Source: Treponema sp. (GTDB taxonomy: Bacteria; Spirochaetota; Spirochaetia; Treponematales; Treponemataceae). Taken from it: DNA of 64,000 nt. Of the stretch, positions 54,399-62,689 are shown piece after piece. The translations under genes were made by a program, and so were the position numbers. The DNA lies in contig JAFSRD010000006.1 of the NCBI GenBank assembly GCA_017446265.1, positions 26,860 to 90,859 on the forward strand, in the 5' to 3' direction. How positions within the stretch are numbered: position 1 is the first letter of the stretch; the number at the start of each line of letters is the position of its first letter. A model generated the notes under the pieces. It made no database searches and was not told where the DNA came from. It saw only the letters and a program-made list of their open reading frames with translations.

Positions 54399-55502
54399 TT
54401 ATTTCCCGCTAGCTTCACGCGCGGGATTGTAAATTGCTTGCAAATCATCATCTTTTAAATCAACGCCATAAAATCGTTTGTAGTAGTCTTTGATTTCTTT
54501 GTCCATGTCGATGTCGGAAAAAAGTTCTGGTTGAATTTTTGTTGCAAGCCACTGCAACACAAGCGGTGTGTCAGAAGCAGGCGGGAACCAGCGATACATG
54601 CCGAGTGGAAATTTGTACACTTTTTTTTCTTTCACCGCTTTTACATGCGACCAGTCCGCACCATCAATCATGTTGGTAAGTAAATCCTCTGCGAGGCGCG
54701 GACTAAAATTTGTGATAAAAATCATATCAGGATTCCACTGGTAAACTTGCTCCATGTTGATTTTTAGTTGCCCTTTTGCATCAACAACGTTGTTGCCTCC
54801 TGGCGTTTCAATCCAGTATTTGCTGAAAAAATGATGCCCTGCAGCGGTCATATTCGATTCGTCATAATTGAACAAAATCATTACATTCGGTTTTTGACTG
54901 TCAGAAAGATTTGCAACTCTGTCTTTTATCTTTCTTTCAATAGCATAGCCGTAATCGATGATTTCTTTTGCGCGAGCAGTTTTCAAATCTTCGTTAAAAA
55001 TCTGACTGAGCAAATCAATCCAATCTGCATACGTGTCTATGCAATGCCATTCTTTTCGCGTTGTCGAAAAACCGATAGCAGGAATTCCTGCGTTTTCGTA
55101 AACCGCTTTTTCTTCATCATTAGCGGCTGCATAAAAAACAACGTCGGGATTCAATTTAAGCAACTCTTCAATATTTACTGCGCCGTTTTGCACAAACCTT
55201 GAATCGACATTTGCCACGTCTGGAAACACTTTTACAAGATACGAATTCTTTGCAGCTGCCATAGACGACGGATGCATCCCCACGAGTTTTTCAGAACTGC
55301 CCATATACATGCAGTACACAGAAGCAAGCGGCAGGATTGAGCCAATAACAACGCGATTTATTTGTGCAGGAATGACAATGTGCGCGCCTGTATGGTCAAC
55401 GATTGTTCGTGCAGCAAGCGATTCCGTCTTCCTCGCCTTTGTGCATCCGAGCAAACTCATCACAACTAGCAAGCCGCAAAACACTTTGATAATTTTTTTC
55501 AT
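54399..55502 (-). CDS. Metal-chelate substrate-binding lipoprotein, paralogue B
   Basis: 367 residues from ATG 55502, which has TAGGAG eight bases upstream; the open frame continues far further but inside paralogue C. Signal with lipobox L-L-G-C. Same fold and motifs as its neighbours: DHTGAHIVIPAQINRVVIG, LVGMHPSS, LNPDVVFYAAAND, AGIPAIGFSTT, NPDMIFITNF, FPLGMYRWFPPASDTP, and the terminal NPAREASGK. Likely hands an as yet unknown chelate to the permease encoded downstream. The three paralogues suggest three ligands or affinities. Confidence 0.88.
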   Translation of the reverse strand: MKKIIKVFCGLLVVMSLLGCTKARKTESLAARTIVDHTGAHIVIPAQINRVVIGSILPLASVYCMYMGSSEKLVGMHPSSMAAAKNSYLVKVFPDVANVDSRFVQNGAVNIEELLKLNPDVVFYAAANDEEKAVYENAGIPAIGFSTTRKEWHCIDTYADWIDLLSQIFNEDLKTARAKEIIDYGYAIERKIKDRVANLSDSQKPNVMILFNYDESNMTAAGHHFFSKYWIETPGGNNVVDAKGQLKINMEQVYQWNPDMIFITNFSPRLAEDLLTNMIDGADWSHVKAVKEKKVYKFPLGMYRWFPPASDTPLVLQWLATKIQPELFSDIDMDKEIKDYYKRFYGVDLKDDDLQAIYNPAREASGK

Positions 55503-55512
55503 TTTTTTTCTC

Positions 55513-56622
55513 CTATTTTCCACTTGCTTCACGGCGAGGATTGTAAATCGCCTGCAAATCGCTCTTTGCAAGTTCAACGCCGTAAAATTTTTTGAAGTAC
55601 GAAATAATTTCTTTATCCATGTCAATGTCAGAAAAAAGCTCGGGCTGCATTTGCTTTGCAAACCACTGCAGCGCGAGCGGCGTGTCGGAACTCGGAGGCG
55701 CCCATCGATACATGCCGAGTGGATTTTTATACACCTTTTTGTTTTTAATCGCTTTAATCGAAGACCAATCGTAAATGCCGATTGCATTTGTATACAAATC
55801 TTCTGGCAGCGCGGGCGTAAAGTTAGTTAAAAAAATCATGTCGGGATTCCAGTTGTAGATTTGCTCCATGTTCAACGAATTGTTGCCTTTTAACTCGTAT
55901 GATGCATTTTTGCCGCCACATGTTTCGCACCAATATTGATTGAACATATTGCCGCCGTATGTGGTGATAGAATTTTCTTCGCACGAATAGAGATACAGGC
56001 AAATAGGTTTTTGCTCGTCCGTAAGTTTTGAAGTGCGCTCCTTCACCATTTTTTCAACACTTCTTCCGTATTCAATAATTTCGTTTGAACGTCCTGTGTC
56101 GCCAAAAATCTCACCGAGCAGTGCAATCCAAGACGCATATGTCTCAATCGTGTTGTACCCAGCAATCGTTGTTGAAAATCCAACGCATGGAATTCCTGCA
56201 GCGGCAAACATTTCTTTTTCCACCGTGTTTGATGCATTGTATAAAACCAAATCAGGGTTTAATTCCAAAAGCTGCTCGACATTTACAACGTTATTCTTTA
56301 CAAAACTTGAATCAATATCGTTGATACTGGGGTAGAATTTTGCCAGATACGAATTTTTTCCCGCAGCCTTTGAAGATGGATGCATCCCGACAAGTTTATG
56401 AGGTCCGCCAAGGTACAGGCAATAAACTGAAGGAAGCGGCAAAAGCGATGAAATGACTACTCGTTCAGGTTTTTCTGGAATCACAATTACATTTCCTGTA
56501 TGGTCGATAACTTCTTTTGTTTTACTTTGCGCATTTTGCTCTTTGCTTCCCAATGCGAATGAGTAAAAAGAAATCGAAAATAGCATGCATGCACATATGG
56601 TGCGAACAATTATTTTTTTCAT
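55513..56622 (-). CDS. Metal-chelate substrate-binding protein, paralogue C
   Basis: 369 residues. Signal peptide ~1-23 (…SFYSFA), then DHTGNVIVIPEKPERVVIS, LVGMHPSSKAAGKNSY, LNPDLVLYNASN, AGIPCVGFSTT, WNPDMIFLTNF, NPLGMYRWAPPSSDTP and terminal NPRREASGK. Clearly closest to paralogue B. GGAGG precedes ATG 56622. It lies 40 bases after the nitrogenase-like K subunit gene and ten bases before paralogue B, without a visible terminator, so enzyme and importer genes are one transcription unit. Confidence 0.88.
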   Translation of the reverse strand: MKKIIVRTICACMLFSISFYSFALGSKEQNAQSKTKEVIDHTGNVIVIPEKPERVVISSLLPLPSVYCLYLGGPHKLVGMHPSSKAAGKNSYLAKFYPSINDIDSSFVKNNVVNVEQLLELNPDLVLYNASNTVEKEMFAAAGIPCVGFSTTIAGYNTIETYASWIALLGEIFGDTGRSNEIIEYGRSVEKMVKERTSKLTDEQKPICLYLYSCEENSITTYGGNMFNQYWCETCGGKNASYELKGNNSLNMEQIYNWNPDMIFLTNFTPALPEDLYTNAIGIYDWSSIKAIKNKKVYKNPLGMYRWAPPSSDTPLALQWFAKQMQPELFSDIDMDKEIISYFKKFYGVELAKSDLQAIYNPRREASGK

Positions 56623-56662
56623 ACGATTACCTCCATTGTATGATGATAGTAAAGTGATACTG

Positions 56663-57898
56663 CTATGCCCAACCTATCACCTTATTAAGTACATTTTCAA
56701 ATTCACGCGACATAAAGCGCGGGCACATGTTCCATGATATGCGCCCTGAAACTCCTGAATGATATACTGGCACGCACTTTGTTCCTTGCGTTTTCACAAG
56801 CTGCAACACAAGTGGGTCAGCAATGACTGCTGCAAAATGTTCATCACGCAAAATAGTGCGAAGCTGCTTTTCGTGTTTTATTGCATAATCACTGCTTTCA
56901 AGCAAAAACGGCGTTGTATCAAAAAGAGAGGCGACGCGCACATCCGCGTTACAACCTTTTTCGCGAAAATAATTCCGTATAGAAAGCGAAATAACTTGGT
57001 CACCCGCTATGAGGATTTTTTTTCCCGTGTCCGCGCTTTCTTTTATAGGAAACGGCACAAATCCATTTTGCTCATGCGCAATTTTTCCGCACAAAAAACG
57101 CTGCACATGAAAAAGCAGCGCATGCGCATCTGCAACTGGCGTTTGCACTGTAAACGGAATGCCGTACTCGCGGTACATGAACAATGCTGTTTCAACACCG
57201 CTTTGCGATACAACAACGTTCAACTGCGCACTTGATGAATGTGCAACGTCATCAAGCGACAGCCCCATGCAAAAATTGGCAATGACGGGAATGCCGTTCG
57301 ATGCAAACAGATTTTTAAAATCTTCATCGTTGTGTTCAAGTGAAAAATCTATAGGCGTAACACCAAGTATATTTACGCCGCGATGTGCTGCATTATTCTT
57401 CTCGTGTTTGCCCTGCACCACGCTGCTATCGCTTTGCATTTTGTCTTCAACTTTCATTGCAAGCCGTTTTACAAGCGGAATAATCGCCTGATTAAAACCT
57501 GTTCCGTAATAATGCAAGCCATTTGTCGCAACGCCAAAGCACGGAATTCCCGTCCTGCTTTCAATATCTTTCGCAAGCCCTTTGAAATCAGTTCCAATAA
57601 TCATGGGCACAGGGCTTCCGAGTATTGCAATGAACCTTGGCTTGAGCGAATCTGCTGCCGCAAGAATCCTTTCAACAAACACATCGTCAGTGCCGAGTAT
57701 TGCGTCCATGTGGCGAAGCCCAGAACAAAACACAGGCGTTTTTGCATTAAACCAGCGCGGCTCTTCATAGCCGACATAATTTCCCGTGCAGCCAGATGCG
57801 TCATGAATTACAATCATGCCGCCCAAATCAAACAGCGATGAAGCTGCTCCCGAATAATCTGGTGCAAGCGGCGGCAGCGTAATGCTCAATTTGCTCAT
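56663..57898 (-). CDS. Nitrogenase component-1-like protein, subunit 2 (K-like)
   Basis: 411 residues of the NifD/K/E/N, ChlN/B and CfbD superfamily (Oxidored_nitro). N-terminal LAPDYSGAASSLFDLGG leads to the cluster region: C37 in ASGCTGN and C58 in VFCSG. The third P-cluster position is Ser95 (LGSPVPMIIGTDF), where nitrogenases have Cys. The cofactor-site segment reads AQLNVVVSQSGVETA (224-238) without the Cys that holds FeMo-co in NifD. GIPCFGVATNGLHYYGTGF is the usual switch region. Overlaps the subunit-1 gene by four bases, so a stoichiometric complex is expected. Confidence 0.85.
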   Translation of the reverse strand: MSKLSITLPPLAPDYSGAASSLFDLGGMIVIHDASGCTGNYVGYEEPRWFNAKTPVFCSGLRHMDAILGTDDVFVERILAAADSLKPRFIAILGSPVPMIIGTDFKGLAKDIESRTGIPCFGVATNGLHYYGTGFNQAIIPLVKRLAMKVEDKMQSDSSVVQGKHEKNNAAHRGVNILGVTPIDFSLEHNDEDFKNLFASNGIPVIANFCMGLSLDDVAHSSSAQLNVVVSQSGVETALFMYREYGIPFTVQTPVADAHALLFHVQRFLCGKIAHEQNGFVPFPIKESADTGKKILIAGDQVISLSIRNYFREKGCNADVRVASLFDTTPFLLESSDYAIKHEKQLRTILRDEHFAAVIADPLVLQLVKTQGTKCVPVYHSGVSGRISWNMCPRFMSREFENVLNKVIGWA

Positions 57899-59151
57899 AT
57901 GATTAACCCCGCATTTGCAATAAGTTTGTGCACGTTTGATTCTTTTTCCATTGCGTGAATAAGTTCGTCCATCATTTTTTTGATGCCATCAAAACCGAAC
58001 AACGCATCATCATCCATGAGCGGAGAAACATGTACAGAACCAGTTAAATAACCTGCGTCAAAACCGATGCACAAAAAATCGTTGCCACGCAACTGATATT
58101 TTATTTGGTTGTAATGCATTGCGTTCACAATTTGCACATGCGGGCAATGCGCTTCTATCCATAGTTTATGTTCTACATCCACCGCAAGACATTCTTTTGC
58201 CACGATGAGCTGTACATTGAAGCCGTATTCAACAAGTGCGTGCGCCAAGCTGAATGGCAACAGCACCGCCTGATAATCGACTGCAATCGGTGTATCGTCG
58301 AGAACACGTTTTGCTTCTACGATTTTTTGCTGCGCATGCACACGGTATTGCGTATAATCAAACTGCCCGATGTCGAGCTTTTGTGAAAGCGCATCGTAAA
58401 ACGCGCACACTTCATCAATGTGATAGGTAACGAACGACTGCATCACAGGAATGCCGAGCATGTCTGCCATGCGTTTGCACGCTTTTTTTGCAACAGGGCG
58501 CAATAAAAGATTAAGGCACGCGCTTCCAAGCGCTTGGAATTCTCCAAACGTTGCACATTCACTAATTTGGCAAACGTCATAATCATGTTTTTTGAGCAAC
58601 GCAAAAAGTTCGCACGATCGCGCAATGGCGGCGTTGTTGCCAATAAGATTTACCTGTTTTTCCTTTTGCTGCTTTGGAAGCAAGCTGTACATTGCATCAA
58701 GCAACGTTACGCCAGGCGGATTAGGCGTGTCCATAGACATAGGATTCATGTGACATGTGCGGAACGCAACATCGGGATGTCGTGATGAAAGTTCTGCAAT
58801 AATTGCATCATTATCTGTACCGAGCAAATCATCAATGCATGACACAAATACAAAAAGCACTTTCGGCTTTGCATCAAGAAAATCAAAGAGCTCTTTAACT
58901 GAATCAAGAATGAGGTTCTCATAGTTGCCCGAAACAATGTCACTTTCATCGATATATAAATATGAAATGCGCTCTTTTATGCCAGCCTCAATGCCGCCAA
59001 GCGCACCGTGCCTGCCGCATGCAGAGGGGGCAACAAACAGCAAGTGGCTTTCTGGCACTAATGCAGCGACGCGGATAACGCCCCACCCTCCGTGAGACGG
59101 AGAAACATATTGCAATGTTTTTGAAAAATCTGTGCAGCAGCATCCGCTCAT
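57895..59151 (-). CDS. Nitrogenase component-1-like protein, subunit 1 (D-like)
   Basis: 418 residues from ATG 59151, which overlaps the nifH-like stop by four bases; the frame is open 17 codons further. Cluster-type cysteines: C4-C5-C6 at the very N-terminus, C45 in SACGRHG and C105 in VSCIDDLLGTD, an arrangement resembling the three P-cluster cysteines of NifD. The segment matching the FeMo-co cysteine region is ACLNLLLRPVAKKA (211-224) and lacks the ligand. It therefore groups by motif with the tetrapyrrole- or other substrate-reducing members rather than with true nitrogenase. Substrate unknown. Confidence 0.85.
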   Translation of the reverse strand: MSGCCCTDFSKTLQYVSPSHGGWGVIRVAALVPESHLLFVAPSACGRHGALGGIEAGIKERISYLYIDESDIVSGNYENLILDSVKELFDFLDAKPKVLFVFVSCIDDLLGTDNDAIIAELSSRHPDVAFRTCHMNPMSMDTPNPPGVTLLDAMYSLLPKQQKEKQVNLIGNNAAIARSCELFALLKKHDYDVCQISECATFGEFQALGSACLNLLLRPVAKKACKRMADMLGIPVMQSFVTYHIDEVCAFYDALSQKLDIGQFDYTQYRVHAQQKIVEAKRVLDDTPIAVDYQAVLLPFSLAHALVEYGFNVQLIVAKECLAVDVEHKLWIEAHCPHVQIVNAMHYNQIKYQLRGNDFLCIGFDAGYLTGSVHVSPLMDDDALFGFDGIKKMMDELIHAMEKESNVHKLIANAGLII

Positions 59152-59951
59152 TTTTGCACCTCGCATATTTGCATGACTTTTTTTGCAAGCTCCACATAGC
59201 ATTGCGCCTGCTCAGATTCAGGATACGCTTCTACAACAGTCTTGCCTTGGTTTTCTGCAAGCTGCACTGTATCGCTTCTGGGAATGACGGACACAATTGA
59301 GCCGCCAATTTCTTTAAGCGCCGTTTCAACAACAGCAACCTCGTCTTTTACATTGCGCGAATTGAGGATAACGCCTGCATAAGAAGCGTATCCGCGCGAT
59401 CCAAAATTTTTTACTGCGCTTACAATGTTGCTTGCCGCATACAATGCCATCATCTCACCTGATGTGACGACAAACACATTATCTGCGTAACCGTTTCTAA
59501 TCGGCATAGCAAAACCGCCGCACACAACATCGCCAAGCACATCGTACAGCACAATATCGGGCTTGTAAAAATCGTATGCGCCAAGCTCTTCAAGCTTTTC
59601 AAACGCGGTGATGATTCCTCGTCCCGCGCAGCCGAGTCCCGGAGTTGGACCGCCTGCTTCTACGCACAGCACGCCGCCATACCCTTTAAAAACAATATCG
59701 TCGAGCGTTATGCCTTCTGATGTGGCGCCTTCCCACTTTGAAACGCCCGCGTTTTTTGCAGACTGCTCACGCAATAAGTCGAGAACTGTTGGAATCTTTT
59801 TTCCGCCCATAAGATTTTTCACTGAATCAGATTTAGGGTCACAACCAATCTGCATCACCGTAAAACCAAGCGAACTCAATCCCGCAGAGAGATTTGATGT
59901 CGTTGTTGATTTCCCGATTCCACCCTTGCCGTATATAGCTATTTTTTTCAC
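59148..59951 (-). CDS. NifH-like nitrogenase reductase (iron protein)
   Basis: 267 residues from GTG 59951, chosen because AGGAG lies five bases upstream; an ATG seven codons earlier (59972) has no ribosome site. NifH-like proteins are dimeric ATPases that send single electrons to a component-1 partner. P-loop GKGGIGKSTT (9-18), cluster ligands C108 in GCAGRG and C144 in GDVVCGGFAMP, and the switch regions are all intact, including Arg111 at the ADP-ribosylation position of NifH. First gene of an operon with two component-1 genes and a complete ABC importer; no nifB, nifE/N or molybdenum genes are near. Confidence 0.93.
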   Translation of the reverse strand: MKKIAIYGKGGIGKSTTTSNLSAGLSSLGFTVMQIGCDPKSDSVKNLMGGKKIPTVLDLLREQSAKNAGVSKWEGATSEGITLDDIVFKGYGGVLCVEAGGPTPGLGCAGRGIITAFEKLEELGAYDFYKPDIVLYDVLGDVVCGGFAMPIRNGYADNVFVVTSGEMMALYAASNIVSAVKNFGSRGYASYAGVILNSRNVKDEVAVVETALKEIGGSIVSVIPRSDTVQLAENQGKTVVEAYPESEQAQCYVELAKKVMQICEVQK

Positions 59952-59984
59952 ATATGCTCCTACTGCTGCCATTCATTGGCTGTT

Positions 59985-60000
59985 GATAATCATAATAATG
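59985..60000 (-). promoter_or_regulatory. Fur-box-like AT motif before the nifH-like gene
   Basis: GATAATCATAATAATG resembles two of the three GATAAT hexamers of a Fur-type box. It falls in the untranslated leader of the operon. Weak evidence on its own. Confidence 0.3.
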
Positions 60001-60047
60001 CGTAAATAACAAATTCTGCATCTGTGCTGGAAATATTAGTTATCTAT

Positions 60048-60065
60048 TGCTAATTATTATTAGCA
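60048..60065 (-). promoter_or_regulatory. Putative operator of the nitrogenase-like operon
   Basis: Perfect inverted repeat TGCTAAT (60048-60054), 4-base spacer, ATTAGCA (60059-60065), located ~10 bases downstream of the -10 hexamer, on the predicted transcription start. The placement fits a repressor site, possibly for a metal-responsive regulator. Confidence 0.55.
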
Positions 60066-60074
60066 GTAGACAAT

Positions 60075-60103
60075 TTTATAAATGATTTGTCATATATTGT
60101 CAA
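60075..60103 (-). promoter_or_regulatory. Promoter of the nitrogenase-like operon
   Basis: TTGACA (60098-60103), 17-bp spacer, TATAAA (60075-60080) on the minus strand, about 120 bases before the nifH-like start. Confidence 0.75.
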
Positions 60104-60199
60104 GTAGTTTGGTAGCTATTTTTTGAATGAGGCAATGCCCTCTACGCGCAGGACATTCCACACTTGCAATGCGTCGCACCATTCGCTACCATAATCACT

Positions 60200-60964
60200 A
60201 TGACAGGAATTATTGATTATAACGCTGGAAACATACGGAGCGTTGAACGAGCGCTCAACGCAATCGGCGCACCGTATGTCGCTTCAAAAAATCCGCACGA
60301 ACTTGTCAATTGCAACAGGCTCATTTTTCCTGGCGATGGAGATGCTGCGTACGCGATGTTGCAGCTTAAACGCACGGGCATTGACTCGTTTCTTGCAGAT
60401 TGGGTTGCTTCCCAAAAGCAGCTGCTCGGCATTTGCGTAGGCTCGCAAGTGATTTTTGAATACAGTGAAGAAGGAGATGTGCAGTGTCTTGGCTTTGCAA
60501 AAGGCGCAATCCGTCATTTTTCATCACTGTGGAACGAAAAGGCAGCGCGCAAAGTGCCGCACATGGGCTGGAACGATTTGACGTATGCAAATGGAAGTTC
60601 ACCGCTTTTTGATGGCGTTACAGAACATACAAACGTGTATTTTGTGCACTCATATGTGATACAGCCTGAAGATGAAATGATTGTCAAAGCATATGCTGAT
60701 TACGGCGTGCACGTGCCTGCGTGCGTTTCATTTGGGAGCGTTACAGCGTTTCAGTTTCATCCTGAAAAATCAGGGAGCGCGGGACTGCGCATGCTGCAAA
60801 ACTTTTGCAAGGATGATTTTGCATGTTGTGCGGCAAGTGAAAAAAACGCGGCGCGAAGTGCGAACGCACCGCACAGTGTAAACGCATTAAATGACTCAGA
60901 CGCATGTGGCATCAGCACGCACAGCGCAGATTTACACAGTAACGAGGGAGGCAGAAATTGCTAA
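60200..60964 (+). CDS. hisH: Imidazole glycerol phosphate synthase glutaminase subunit HisH
   Basis: 254 residues from ATG 60200; the frame is open 12 codons further. HisH releases ammonia from glutamine for HisF. Catalytic C79 is in LGICVGSQ (family GICLGMQ) and the His-Glu pair is in FQFHPEKSG. The oxyanion-region motif is FPGDGDA instead of the usual LPGVGA. The last ~45 residues are a low-complexity Ala/Ser/Asn/His-rich tail not found in typical ~200-residue HisH. It overlaps hisF by seven bases. No other histidine genes are in the window. Confidence 0.88.
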   Translation: MTGIIDYNAGNIRSVERALNAIGAPYVASKNPHELVNCNRLIFPGDGDAAYAMLQLKRTGIDSFLADWVASQKQLLGICVGSQVIFEYSEEGDVQCLGFAKGAIRHFSSLWNEKAARKVPHMGWNDLTYANGSSPLFDGVTEHTNVYFVHSYVIQPEDEMIVKAYADYGVHVPACVSFGSVTAFQFHPEKSGSAGLRMLQNFCKDDFACCAASEKNAARSANAPHSVNALNDSDACGISTHSADLHSNEGGRNC

Positions 60965-61722
60965 AAAAGCGAATCATTGTCTGTCTCGACGTAAAAGACG
61001 GGCGCACTACAAAAGGCGTGCAGTTTCAAAACAATCGCGACATAGGCGACCCTGTTGCAATGGCACGCGAATATTACCGTCAGGGCGTTGACGAACTCGT
61101 ATTTTACGACATCATGGCGTCAGCACGTGGACGCGCGCCAATCCTTGCACTTATAGAAAATGTAGCTCAACAAGTGTTCATTCCGTTTTGTGTAGGCGGA
61201 GGCATTGCAAGCGTTGACGACATTCGTGCAATAATTCTTGCAGGAGCAGAAAAAGTGAGCCTTAACTCGCAAGCGGTAAAAAATCCTGATTTAATAAAAG
61301 AAGGTGCGCGCATTTTTGGGAATCAATGCATTGTACTCGGCATGGATGCTGCGTACGACAATGCAATGCCGAGTGGCTACCGCGTGTTCATAAATGGCGG
61401 GCGCACAAAGACAGATTTCGATGCAAAAGAATGGGCGCAAAAAGCAGTATCGCTTGGAGCTGGCGAAATAGTGCTTAACGCGATTGACACAGACGGCGTG
61501 CAGACAGGCTATGAGCTTACGCTTACACGTATGATTTCAGAAAGCGTAGATGTTCCTGTCGTAGCGTCGGGAGGAGCAGGTACACCGCAGCACATTGCAG
61601 AGGCGTTTACAAGCGGCAAAGCAGATGCCGCGCTCATCGCCACTATGGTGCATTCAGGCGAATACACTGTCGGTGTCATAAAACAAGCGCTTTCTGCATG
61701 TGGCATTCCTGTGAGGTTATAA
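60958..61722 (+). CDS. hisF: Imidazole glycerol phosphate synthase cyclase subunit HisF
   Basis: 254 residues, TTG start 60958 overlapping hisH. Forms the imidazole ring in histidine synthesis, giving AICAR as by-product. Catalytic D11 (CLDVKDG) and D130 (VLGMDA) are in place; phosphate loops FCVGGGI and VASGGAGT are intact. The (beta/alpha)8 barrel is complete and matches true HisF rather than the sugar-amidation homologues. Confidence 0.95.
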   Translation: MLKKRIIVCLDVKDGRTTKGVQFQNNRDIGDPVAMAREYYRQGVDELVFYDIMASARGRAPILALIENVAQQVFIPFCVGGGIASVDDIRAIILAGAEKVSLNSQAVKNPDLIKEGARIFGNQCIVLGMDAAYDNAMPSGYRVFINGGRTKTDFDAKEWAQKAVSLGAGEIVLNAIDTDGVQTGYELTLTRMISESVDVPVVASGGAGTPQHIAEAFTSGKADAALIATMVHSGEYTVGVIKQALSACGIPVRL

Positions 61723-61723
61723 C

Positions 61724-61879
61724 ATGGCGATTTATCTCTGCCCCGCTTGTCTGCGTTGGATGCGCGGAAACAGGAAGAATTTTCTGTCTTCATGCTTCAA
61801 TTACTTCAAACGGAACGAATACTTCAAACGGAACGAAAGCCGATATAACAGCAGATGCTGCAAGCCTTATAAAATATAG
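61724..61879 (+). CDS. Possible 51-residue ORF with internal 18-bp duplication
   Basis: ATG 61724 to TAG 61877-61879, directly after the hisF stop. Contains a C-P-A-C pair and the repeated hexapeptide YFKRNE, encoded by a perfect 18-bp tandem duplication (61802-61819, 61820-61837). Only a weak ribosome site. It could equally be non-coding decay at the border of the accessory region. Confidence 0.25.
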   Translation: MAIYLCPACLRWMRGNRKNFLSSCFNYFKRNEYFKRNESRYNSRCCKPYKI

Positions 61880-61915
61880 CACCCGTTGCATCTATGAAAT
61901 GATGCACACTGCCTC

Positions 61916-62325
61916 TTATAATTCATCTGCAAGGATGCATTCTATTTCCGTTACCTGTTTGAGCTGTTTGTCATTTGTAAGAAAAATATCACACTTATTT
62001 TGAGTTGCGCTTGCGAGTCGCAATGCGTCCATGCTTTTCAATCCAGAATACTTTGCCCGCAACTGTGCTGCAATCTTCGCTATTTCTTTTGTCAATGGAA
62101 CAATCGAAATATCTGCATCGGTCAAAAACATTTCAAAACTCTTGATTTTCTCAATATTGTTCTGACGATACGGAACAACGCAATATTCAGTAAGTGTGTT
62201 GCAGTGTCGTACTTTGAAAAGTCAAGCGGCTTCCGCCCTGCAGATAACGACGAAGAATTTTTATAGACAAGGAAGTCAAGGTACGACTCCAAATTTTCTT
62301 GTTGGTGAACGGAAAGGGAACTCAC
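61916..62325 (-). pseudogene. Degenerate PIN-toxin/antitoxin remnant (vapBC-like)
   Basis: The part 61916-62190 reads as the C-terminal two-thirds of a PIN-domain toxin: TEYCVVPYRQNN…IVPLTKEIAKIAAQLRAKYSGLKSMDALRLASA…CDIFLTND, with the later acidic residues present. The N-terminal strand with the first catalytic Asp is missing. Upstream, in another frame (62122-62325), a segment HQQENLESYLDFLVYKNSS looks like an antitoxin of the DUF2281 type that runs out of frame. Deletion plus frameshift suggests a dead toxin-antitoxin pair. Confidence 0.6.
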
Positions 62326-62375
62326 TTTTTTTCAAGAACAGCTATATCCGTCTCTTGCCTCCTTCCTCACCATGT

Positions 62376-62689
62376 CGGCAAGCCCGTGCCGCGCCCGCAT
62401 TGCATGCGGGTCGCTACCGAGTTTTTGCCACAGGCAAAAACTCGCTCCTCATTGAGTAGATGAGCTACTGTGTTTTAATTCGGACGATGCTACTGGAAGA
62501 GCCCGCTTTCCGCACTTCCGCTTCTCGCTTCATTCCTCCCTTTCGCTCGGAACTGCTTCGCAGGTGCTCCAATACGGAGTAAACTCCGTTTACTGATAGG
62601 AAATTATTTTACCCGTCGCTTTCGCGACTGGCGTATCGGGCGTAGGCGGGTGGTAGAGGATACGAGCAAGCAGAGATTGCAGCCACCCG
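62376..62689. repeat. Chain of short hairpins in non-coding DNA
   Basis: Six inverted repeats follow one another: CGGCA/TGCCG (62376-62391), CCCGCAT/ATGCGGG (62394-62410), a perfect 12-bp CGAGTTTTTGCC/GGCAAAAACTCG (62418-62444), ACGGAGT/ACTCCGT (62574-62589), GTCGC/GCGAC (62615-62628) and CGGGTGG/CCACCCG (62647-62689). No gene is present from 62326 to 62731. The stretch could encode a structured RNA or be the scar of a mobile element. Confidence 0.55.

Noticed and set aside
54399..55787. Long form of binding protein B starting at 55787
   Set aside because: The first 95 codons overlap the paralogue C gene; ATG 55502 has a good ribosome site and begins a lipoprotein signal.
51432..59951. Dinitrogen-fixing nitrogenase
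   Set aside because: No cofactor cysteine, no third P-cluster cysteine in subunit 2, no nifB/E/N or molybdate genes nearby.
60200..61722. HisH/HisF as surface-sugar amidation enzymes (WbpG/H/I type)
   Set aside because: HisF keeps the true CLDVKDG and D130 catalytic motifs and no sugar genes are adjacent.
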